Shown in pieces: positions 58,444 to 64,000 of a DNA stretch of 64,000 nucleotides (its first letter is position 1; each line of letters starts with the position of its first letter). The stretch is from Streptomyces sp. NBC_01232. GTDB lineage: Bacteria; Actinomycetota; Actinomycetes; Streptomycetales; Streptomycetaceae. The notes below the pieces were generated by a model. It was not told where the DNA came from. It saw only the letters and a program-made list of their open reading frames with translations, and made no database searches. The stretch spans positions 5,938,501-6,002,500 of the forward strand of contig NZ_CP108518.1 in the NCBI RefSeq assembly GCF_035989885.1, written 5' to 3'. The position numbers and the translations under genes are program-made.

Positions 58444-58896
58444 ATGCGCGCGAAGATCACGTACTTCATCACGGCCGCCGTCCTGGTGGTCTACTTCGTC
58501 CTGGTCGGCAGCCGGGGCCTGATGCTGATCCGGCACGGCACCCTGCTCACCGTCACCTTCGGGGTGGCCGTGCTGATCCTGCCGGTCATCGGTGTCTGGT
58601 TCCTCTGGCAGAACACCCGGTTCGTCACGCGGGCCAACCTCCTCGCGACCGAGCTGGAGGCCGAGGGCGGACTGCCCGTGGACGAGCTGGAGCGGGACAA
58701 GTACGGGAGGATCCTGCGGGATTCCGCCGACGAGGTCTTCGCGCGCCGCAAGGCCGAGACCGAGGACGCGCCGGGGGACTGGCGCAGCTGGTTCCGGCTC
58801 GCCGTCGCCTACCACGACGCCCGGGACACCCCACGGGCGCGCAAGGCGATGCAGCGGGCGATCTCCCTGCACGACAAGAAGCCCGTACAGGTCTGA
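58444..58896 (+). CDS. Small membrane protein, 150 aa
   Basis: Two membrane helices (about 7-25 and 38-57) precede a charged cytoplasmic domain of about 90 residues. The C-terminal half has a helical repeat look (GDWRSWFRLAVAYHDARDTPRARKAMQRAI), similar to one TPR unit. It begins 16 bases after dapB and is probably cotranscribed. No known motif. Function unknown. Confidence 0.75.
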   Translation: MRAKITYFITAAVLVVYFVLVGSRGLMLIRHGTLLTVTFGVAVLILPVIGVWFLWQNTRFVTRANLLATELEAEGGLPVDELERDKYGRILRDSADEVFARRKAETEDAPGDWRSWFRLAVAYHDARDTPRARKAMQRAISLHDKKPVQV

Positions 58897-58912
58897 TCCC
58901 TGCACGGGCTTC
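58878..58912. terminator. Bidirectional terminator after the 150-aa membrane protein
   Basis: GAAGCCCGTACAGG (58878-58891) pairs with CCTGCACGGGCTTC (58899-58912) with one mismatch. The left arm includes the last codons of the gene. It separates this gene from the convergent PH-domain gene. Confidence 0.8.
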
Positions 58913-58931
58913 CGGTGGCGGTTCGGGCCGG

Positions 58932-59492
58932 TCAGGCGGCCACGGGCCGGTACTCGTCGGCCCACGCCCCCACCGTGTCGGCGGCCCGGTCGAAGGCCTC
59001 GGTCCGCGACAGGAAGTCGGCGTTGTGGTCGGTCAGCAGCACGGGCGGCTCCGCGCCGTCCGGCGCCGACATCGTCAGTGCCTGCCCCTGCACGGTCCTC
59101 GGCAGCCCGAGCCAGCGCACCGGCTGCTGCACCGTACGGAGCTCACCGATCTCGCTCCAGGCGGTGGTGCGGGTCACGAAGAACCCCACCCGCCGCAGCC
59201 CCGCCGGGCTCACCCATACGCCGACGCGCAGGGTCTGCACCGCCGAGCCGACGACTGCGAGGGCGGCGATCAGGCAGATGACGGCCCCGCCCGAACCGCC
59301 CGCGAAGGCGACGATCATCGTGGCCAGCAGCATGAAGGCGGACAGCAGGAGCAGCAGCGCGCCGATGCCCACGCGCCAGGGGCCGGGCCGGTAGGGCCGA
59401 CGCCAGCGGTCCTGGTCGGCATGGGCCAGGATTTCGTCGCCGTCGTCGTCCGCATCGGATACACCGTCGGCCGTCAGGAAAGGCAGGGGCAC
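58932..59492 (-). CDS. PH-domain-like membrane protein
   Basis: A 186-residue protein. A polar, acidic N-terminus precedes two membrane helices (about 42-65 and 68-87). A bacterial PH-like beta domain follows (GVWVSPAGLRRVGFF, TTAWSEIGELRTV). GTG at 59492 has GAGG eight bases upstream. This two-helix plus PH-like layout is common in actinobacteria and probably acts at the membrane face; the ligand is unknown. Confidence 0.78.
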   Translation of the reverse strand: MPLPFLTADGVSDADDDGDEILAHADQDRWRRPYRPGPWRVGIGALLLLLSAFMLLATMIVAFAGGSGGAVICLIAALAVVGSAVQTLRVGVWVSPAGLRRVGFFVTRTTAWSEIGELRTVQQPVRWLGLPRTVQGQALTMSAPDGAEPPVLLTDHNADFLSRTEAFDRAADTVGAWADEYRPVAA

Positions 59493-59540
59493 GGCTGGAC
59501 CTCACTCACATGCACGTTCGGTTGGGCTGTGCCCGTGAGG

Positions 59541-59780
59541 CTACCGCCCCTGGGACGCCTCCGACTGCTGCGACTTCTCTGGCACCTTGCTCGGCTGCAG
59601 CGCGGGCATACCGAAGAGCAGTGAGCCGGCGAGCCCCGCAACCACGGTCAGTCCGACCAGGGTACGGGCGGCCAGCTGCGTCCTGCCCAGCCGCTCGCGG
59701 GGCGGCGGAGTGACGTTGCTTCGGAAACGGTCGGCCTCGGAGACGAAGGCGAACGGGACGGGTTCGCGCCGGAGGAACAT
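59541..59780 (-). CDS. Small single-pass membrane protein, 79 aa
   Basis: One membrane helix lies near residues 38-58 (ARTLVGLTVVAGLAGSLLFG). A basic N-terminal region with PPPRERLG and a polar C-terminus surround it. The ATG is preceded by GAGGAGA at nine bases, which supports a real gene. It may be cotranscribed with the PH-domain gene 48 bases downstream. Function unknown. Confidence 0.65.
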   Translation of the reverse strand: MFLRREPVPFAFVSEADRFRSNVTPPPRERLGRTQLAARTLVGLTVVAGLAGSLLFGMPALQPSKVPEKSQQSEASQGR

Positions 59781-59960
59781 CAGGGTGAATCTCCTCGGGG
59801 TGGGTGGATGCGGGTTCTTCTAGTGAGGACGTACGAGCCGTCCAATCCGTGCCGGATTTCGGGACATTAGGAAAAATTCATGGCGGTGCGTCAGCTGTGC
59901 GACGCCCCTCGCGCACTCCGTGCACCGCGTGCGTCGGCACGGGCCCCGCGAGGGGCGCCG

Positions 59961-59966
59961 TAGAGT
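59961..59966 (+). promoter_or_regulatory. Candidate thyX -10 element
   Basis: TAGAGT lies 37 bases before the thyX GTG. The -35 is weak. It gives a short leader with the GGAAGGA ribosome site. Confidence 0.45.
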
Positions 59967-60003
59967 GGGCGCGCCCCAGGACGCACGTTTGGAAGGACCC
60001 CCG

Positions 60004-60744
60004 GTGAGCGAAACCGCCGCTTCAGATCTGAAACCCAGCTTCCGCAGTGACGTGACGGTGGAGCTGGTGAAGCACTCCGCCGCCGACTCCGACGTGCTGT
60101 GGGCCGCTCGCGTCTCCACGGCCGGCGAGCAGTCCCTGGAGGAGCTGCAGAAGGACCCGGAGCGTTCCAAGGGCCTCATCAACTACCTGATGCGCGACCG
60201 CCACGGCAGCCCGTTCGAGCACAACTCCATGACCTTCTTCATCAGTGCCCCGATCTTCGTCTTCCGCGAGTTCATGCGTCACCGCGTGGGCTGGTCGTAC
60301 AACGAGGAATCGGGCCGCTACAGGGAGCTCGAGCCGGTCTTCTACGTCCCGGACGCCGAGCGCAAGCTGGTCCAGGAGGGCCGCCCGGGCAAGTACGTCT
60401 TCGTCGAGGGCACCCGGGCGCAGCAGGAGCTGACCGGTCGCGTCATGGAGGACTCCTACGTGCGGGCCTACGAGGCCTACCAGGAGATGCTCGCGGCGGG
60501 CGTGGCCCGGGAGGTTGCCCGTTCGGTCCTGCCGGTCGGTCTTTTCTCCTCGATGTACGCCACCTGCAACGCGCGCTCGCTGATGCACTTCCTCGGTCTG
60601 CGCACGCAGCACGAGCTCGCAGCCGTTCCGTCCTTCCCGCAGCGGGAGATCGAGATGGTCGGCGAGAAGATGGAGCAGCACTGGGCGAAGCTCATGCCGC
60701 TGACGTACGCCGCCTACAACGGCAACGGTCGCGTTGCCCCGTAA
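60004..60744 (+). CDS. thyX: Flavin-dependent thymidylate synthase
   Basis: A 246-residue FAD enzyme that makes dTMP from dUMP with methylene-THF and NADPH. The ThyX motif RHRVGWSYNEESGRY spans residues 92-106. The C-terminal SMYATCNARSLMHFLGLRTQ, including the catalytic Arg/Ser region, is intact. GTG 60004 has GGAAGGA upstream. It lies between dapB and dapA, a conserved actinobacterial order. Confidence 0.96.
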   Translation: MSETAASDLKPSFRSDVTVELVKHSAADSDVLWAARVSTAGEQSLEELQKDPERSKGLINYLMRDRHGSPFEHNSMTFFISAPIFVFREFMRHRVGWSYNEESGRYRELEPVFYVPDAERKLVQEGRPGKYVFVEGTRAQQELTGRVMEDSYVRAYEAYQEMLAAGVAREVARSVLPVGLFSSMYATCNARSLMHFLGLRTQHELAAVPSFPQREIEMVGEKMEQHWAKLMPLTYAAYNGNGRVAP

Positions 60745-60762
60745 GGGCCGGTACACCTACGG

Positions 60763-60776
60763 CGTACAGATGTACG
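60763..60776. repeat. Small inverted repeat after thyX
   Basis: CGTACA and TGTACG are perfect arms around GA, 19 bases after the thyX stop. It could be an operator or minor stem. Confidence 0.35.
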
Positions 60777-60799
60777 GCGTTAAGTCCCAAGTGTCCGTA

Positions 60800-60829
60800 T
60801 TGCGACGTTTCGTAAACTTCATCTAGGCT
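60800..60829 (+). promoter_or_regulatory. Candidate promoter upstream of dapA
   Basis: TTGCGA (60800-60805), an 18-base spacer and TAGGCT (60824-60829) form a good vegetative-type promoter. The transcript would begin about 110 bases before dapA and include two hairpins. Confidence 0.6.
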
Positions 60830-60841
60830 GATCAAACGGAC

Positions 60842-60911
60842 CCGGCACTGCTTGAACCCCCGAGCAGGCAGTGCCGGCGTCCAACACCCTGTTGACGTCC
60901 CCCGAGGGGAC
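60842..60911 (+). promoter_or_regulatory. Two hairpins in the dapA leader
   Basis: CCGGCACTGC (60842-60851) pairs with GCAGTGCCGG (60868-60877). A smaller stem, GTCCCC (60897-60902) with GGGGAC (60906-60911), buries a GAGGGGA ribosome-like site in front of the ATG at 60921. The first stem could attenuate. Confidence 0.5.
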
Positions 60912-60944
60912 ACCGCGAGCATGGCAGCGAGTAGCGTGTTACCC

Positions 60945-61844
60945 ATGGCTCCGATCTCGACTCCGCAGACCCCCTTCGGGCGGGTCCTCACCGCCATGAT
61001 CACGCCGTTTACGGCGGATGGCGCACTCGACCTCGACGGCGCGCAGCAGCTCGCCGTCCACCTGGTGGACGCAGGCAACGACGGCCTGATCATCAACGGC
61101 ACCACCGGTGAGTCGCCGACCACCACCGACGCGGAGAAAAACGACCTCGTACGAGCCGTACTCGAAGCCGTCGGAGACCGCGCCCACGTGGTCGCCGGCA
61201 TCGGCACCAACGACACCCGCCACACCCTCGAGCTGGCCCGCCAGGCCGAGCGCACCGGGGCCCACGGCCTGCTCGCCGTCACCCCGTACTACAGCAAGCC
61301 GCCGCAGGAAGGCCTCTTCCGGCACTTCACGGCGATCGCCGACGCCACTGGGCTGCCGGTCATGCTCTACGACATCCCCGGCCGCAGCGGTGTCCCGATC
61401 GACACCGAAACCCTGGTACGACTGGCCGAGCACCCCCGTATCGTTGCCAACAAGGACGCCAAGGGCGACCTCGGCCGGGCAAGCTGGGCCATCGCGCAGA
61501 GCGGCCTGGCCTGGTACTCGGGCGATGACATGCTGAACCTGCCGCTCCTGTCGGTCGGCGCGGTCGGCTTCGTCTCCGTCGTCGGCCACGTGGTCACCCC
61601 GGACCTGCGCGCCATGCTGGAGGCCCACCTGGGCGGAGACGTCCAGAAGGCGACCGAGATCCACCAGAAGCTGCTCCCGGTCTTCACCGGCATGTTCCGC
61701 ACCCAGGGCGTCATGACCACCAAGGGCGCGCTGAACCTGCAGGGTCTGCCCGCGGGCCCGCTGCGGCTCCCGCTGATCGAGCTGACCGCCGAAGAGACGG
61801 CCCAGCTCAAGATCGACCTTGCCGCCGGCGGGGTACAGCTCTGA
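60945..61844 (+). CDS. dapA: 4-hydroxy-tetrahydrodipicolinate synthase
   Basis: A 299-residue TIM-barrel aldolase that condenses pyruvate with aspartate semialdehyde, first step towards diaminopimelate and lysine. GTTGESPT binds substrate, MLYDIPGRSG contributes the catalytic Tyr, and K170 in VANKDAKGDL forms the Schiff base. ATG 60945 matches the usual MAPISTPQTPFGR start and has TAGCGT seven bases upstream, so a leaderless form is possible. ATG 60921 with GAGGGGA would add eight residues. Confidence 0.95.
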   Translation: MAPISTPQTPFGRVLTAMITPFTADGALDLDGAQQLAVHLVDAGNDGLIINGTTGESPTTTDAEKNDLVRAVLEAVGDRAHVVAGIGTNDTRHTLELARQAERTGAHGLLAVTPYYSKPPQEGLFRHFTAIADATGLPVMLYDIPGRSGVPIDTETLVRLAEHPRIVANKDAKGDLGRASWAIAQSGLAWYSGDDMLNLPLLSVGAVGFVSVVGHVVTPDLRAMLEAHLGGDVQKATEIHQKLLPVFTGMFRTQGVMTTKGALNLQGLPAGPLRLPLIELTAEETAQLKIDLAAGGVQL

Positions 61845-61920
61845 CAACAGACTTCACAACCGAATACGCACGAACAATCGAATACGGAACAGACAACAGC
61901 AAGTGCACGAATGACATGCG

Positions 61921-61948
61921 CGCCACGTGCCTTCCGGGGTACGTGGCG
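61921..61948 (+). promoter_or_regulatory. Hairpin in the RNase J leader
   Basis: CGCCACGT (61921-61928) pairs with ACGTGGCG (61941-61948) around 12 bases, nine bases before the GAGGAG ribosome site. In E. coli RNase E, leader structure mediates autoregulation; a similar idea here is speculative. Confidence 0.5.
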
Positions 61949-61968
61949 TGCGTGGTGAGGAGACACTT

Positions 61969-63654
61969 TTGAGCCATCCGCATCCGGAACTCGGTCCGCC
62001 GCCGAAGCTGCCCAAGGGCGGCCTCAGAGTCACCCCCCTGGGTGGTCTCGGCGAGATCGGCCGCAACATGACCGTCTTCGAGTACGACGGCCGTCTGCTG
62101 ATCGTCGACTGCGGCGTCCTCTTCCCCGAGGAGGAGCAGCCGGGCATCGACCTGATCCTGCCGGACTTCACGTCCATCAGGGACCGCCTCGACGACATCG
62201 ACGGCATCGTCCTCACGCACGGCCACGAGGACCACATCGGCGCCGTCCCCTACCTCCTCCGGGAGAAGGCGGACATCCCGCTGATCGGCTCCAAGCTGAC
62301 GCTGGCCCTCATCGAGGCGAAGCTCCAGGAGCACCGCATCCGCCCCTACACCCTCGAGGTGAAGGAAGGCGAGCGCGAGGCCCTCGGCCCCTTCGACTGC
62401 GAGTTCATCGCGGTCAACCACTCCATCCCGGACGCCCTGGCCGTGGCCATCCGCACCGGCGCCGGCCTGGTCGTGGCCACCGGCGACTTCAAGATGGACC
62501 AGCTCCCGCTGGACAACCGCCTCACCGACCTGCACGCCTTCGCACGTCTGAGCGAAGAGGGCATCGACCTCCTTCTCTCCGACTCCACGAACGCCGAGGT
62601 CCCGGGCTTCGTCCCGCCCGAGCGCGACATCTCCAACGCCATTCGCGGAGTTTTCGCGAGTGCCCAGAAGCGGATCATCGTGGCGTCGTTCGCCAGCCAC
62701 GTGCACCGCATCCAGCAGATCCTCGACGCCGCTCACGAGTTCGACCGCAGGGTCGCCTTCGTCGGCCGCTCGATGGTCCGGAACATGGGCATCGCCCGTG
62801 ACCTCGGCTACCTGAAGGTCCCGGCCGGTCTCGTCGTCGACGTCAAGACTCTCGACGACCTCCCGGACGACGAGGTCGTGCTGGTCTGTACGGGTTCGCA
62901 GGGCGAGCCGATGGCCGCCCTGTCCCGCATGGCCAACCGCGACCACCAGATCCGGATCGTCCCCGGCGACACCGTGATCCTGGCGTCGTCGCTGATCCCG
63001 GGCAACGAGAACGCGGTCTACCGCGTGATCAACGGCCTGACCCGCTGGGGCGCCAACGTCGTCCACAAGGGCAACGCCAAGGTGCACGTCTCGGGCCACG
63101 CCTCGGCCGGCGAGCTGCTGTACTTCTACAACATCTGCAAGCCGCGGAACCTGATGCCGGTCCACGGCGAGTGGCGCCACCTGCGCGCCAACGCCGAGCT
63201 CGGTGCCATGACGGGCGTCCCGAAGGACCGCATCGTCATCGCCGAGGACGGCGTGGTCGTCGACCTGATCGACGGCAAGGCCCGGATCTCCGGCAAGGTC
63301 CAGGCCGGCTACGTGTACGTGGACGGCCTCTCGGTCGGCGACGTCACGGAGGCTTCGCTCAAGGACCGCCGGATCCTCGGCGACGAGGGCATCATCTCGG
63401 TCTACGTCGTGGTGGACAGCACCACCGGCAAGGTCGTCACCGGCCCGAACATCCAGGCCCGCGGCTCCGGCATCGACGACTCCGCTTTCTCCTCGGTCAT
63501 CCCCAAGATCGAGGAAGCCATCGCCCGCGCCGCGGCCGACGGCGTGGCCGAGCCGCACCAGATCCAGCAGCTCATCCGCCGCACGATGGGCAAGTGGGTC
63601 TCGGACGGCTACCGCCGCCGCCCGATGATCCTCCCGGTCGTCGTCGAGGTCTGA
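61969..63654 (+). CDS. rnj: Ribonuclease J
   Basis: A 561-residue metallo-beta-lactamase/beta-CASP ribonuclease with 5'-3' exo- and endonuclease activity. HGHEDH at residues 84-89 binds zinc. NHSIPDALAVAI and TGDFKMDQ provide further ligands. The beta-CASP region and C-terminal domain follow, ending in VVVEV. The start is a rare TTG at 61969, chosen because GAGGAG lies six bases upstream and the product matches the family MSHPHPEL start. It lies directly before an rRNA promoter region, the RNAs it helps mature. Confidence 0.95.
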   Translation: MSHPHPELGPPPKLPKGGLRVTPLGGLGEIGRNMTVFEYDGRLLIVDCGVLFPEEEQPGIDLILPDFTSIRDRLDDIDGIVLTHGHEDHIGAVPYLLREKADIPLIGSKLTLALIEAKLQEHRIRPYTLEVKEGEREALGPFDCEFIAVNHSIPDALAVAIRTGAGLVVATGDFKMDQLPLDNRLTDLHAFARLSEEGIDLLLSDSTNAEVPGFVPPERDISNAIRGVFASAQKRIIVASFASHVHRIQQILDAAHEFDRRVAFVGRSMVRNMGIARDLGYLKVPAGLVVDVKTLDDLPDDEVVLVCTGSQGEPMAALSRMANRDHQIRIVPGDTVILASSLIPGNENAVYRVINGLTRWGANVVHKGNAKVHVSGHASAGELLYFYNICKPRNLMPVHGEWRHLRANAELGAMTGVPKDRIVIAEDGVVVDLIDGKARISGKVQAGYVYVDGLSVGDVTEASLKDRRILGDEGIISVYVVVDSTTGKVVTGPNIQARGSGIDDSAFSSVIPKIEEAIARAAADGVAEPHQIQQLIRRTMGKWVSDGYRRRPMILPVVVEV

Positions 63655-63676
63655 CCCTCGCCGTAGCGACCGAACG

Positions 63677-63716
63677 GGAGCGGGGCAACCGGATTTGCAT
63701 CCGGGGGCCCCGCTCC
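63677..63716 (+). terminator. Terminator after the RNase J gene
   Basis: GGAGCGGGGC (63677-63686) pairs perfectly with GCCCCGCTCC (63707-63716), with an inner CCGGAT/ATCCGG stem. It insulates the gene from the rRNA promoters. Confidence 0.88.
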
Positions 63717-63719
63717 AGT

Positions 63720-64000
63720 ACGTTTACGTCTCCACCTCGCACGGCACCCCGGCACACACGTGTGTCCGGACGCGTCATGCGGGCGGGTGGGATTCAAGAC
63801 CCAGGGAGACCTGATAAAGTCTGATCCGCCCGAAAGGGAAAGGCCCCCCAACGGCCACCAATTCAAATCCAAGCCGACTGCGACTTTCGAGAAGCAGGGC
63901 CCGGAAATGGTCTGGTAAGGTTGGAACCGCCGGAAAGGGAAAACGCGAAAGCGAATACCTGGAAAGCGCCGAGGAAGTCGGACACGAAAGAGTCTGATAG
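63720..64000 (+). promoter_or_regulatory. rRNA operon leader with tandem promoter units
   Basis: No coding frame is supported. Two units of -10 plus downstream box are spaced exactly 101 bases apart: TAAAGT (63815-63820) with CCGCCCGAAAGGGAAA (63826-63841), and TAAGGT (63916-63921) with CCGCCGGAAAGGGAAA (63927-63942). A third -10-like TCTGATAG begins at the window end. The first unit has a -35-like TTCAAG (63793-63798) at 16 bases. The sequence style matches leaders of Streptomyces rrn operons with several promoters, so a 16S rRNA gene is expected downstream. Confidence 0.8.

Overview
The window is high-GC actinobacterial chromosome, and gene content, gene order, GTG/TTG starts and dense hairpin terminators all point to Streptomyces. 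It looks like conserved core chromosome: I see no insertion sequence, prophage, CRISPR array or tRNA.

Region 1 (1-12,383) is a nitrogen/polyamine block. It has the tail of a polyamine-type ABC permease, an FAD amine oxidase-like enzyme, GABA aminotransferase (gabT), a PucR-type regulator and a semialdehyde-type aldehyde dehydrogenase, which together could take putrescine through GABA to succinate. Interspersed are a secreted GH18 chitinase whose promoter carries a DasR-type operator, a PAP2 membrane phosphatase-like protein and a solitary TraG/VirD4-like membrane ATPase.

Region 2 (12,500-24,400) holds an acyl-CoA dehydrogenase, an uncharacterised helical protein, two MEP-pathway isoprenoid genes (dxr, ispG) flanking a site-2 protease, two GNAT acetyltransferases, prolyl-tRNA synthetase and a slipin/SPFH protein. 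Region 3 (24,397-26,322) is a leftward three-gene set: a Tat lipoprotein, a ferritin-like protein and an APH-family protein that has lost its catalytic residues.

Region 4 (26,501-38,576) is the translation/transcription-factor run rimP-nusA-ylxR-infB-DUF503-rbfA-truB, then a large protein with a degenerate trypsin-like domain, a STAND-like NTPase and long helical repeats, then ribF. The infB leader contains a chain of three overlapping mini-ORFs, and truB carries an interspersed palindromic repeat inside its reading frame.

Region 5 (38,731-53,270) is a compact type VII (ESX) secretion locus: an EspI-like MinD ATPase, an unknown, EccE, EccB, MycP, two WXG100 substrates, a DUF397 protein, EccC and EccD. 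Region 6 (53,271-63,654) returns to housekeeping: rpsO, pnp, an M16 peptidase, dapB, thyX, dapA and RNase J, with three small membrane or PH-domain genes. RNA turnover enzymes (PNPase, RNase J) sit beside lysine/diaminopimelate synthesis (dapB, dapA), as is usual in actinomycetes. The last 280 bases hold tandem promoter units typical of a Streptomyces rRNA operon leader, so a 16S gene should begin just beyond the window.

The most unusual items are the protease-STAND protein, the pseudokinase, the infB uORF chain, the palindromic repeat translated in truB and the 101-bp-periodic rRNA promoter units. All functional calls come from reading the sequence; no database search was run.
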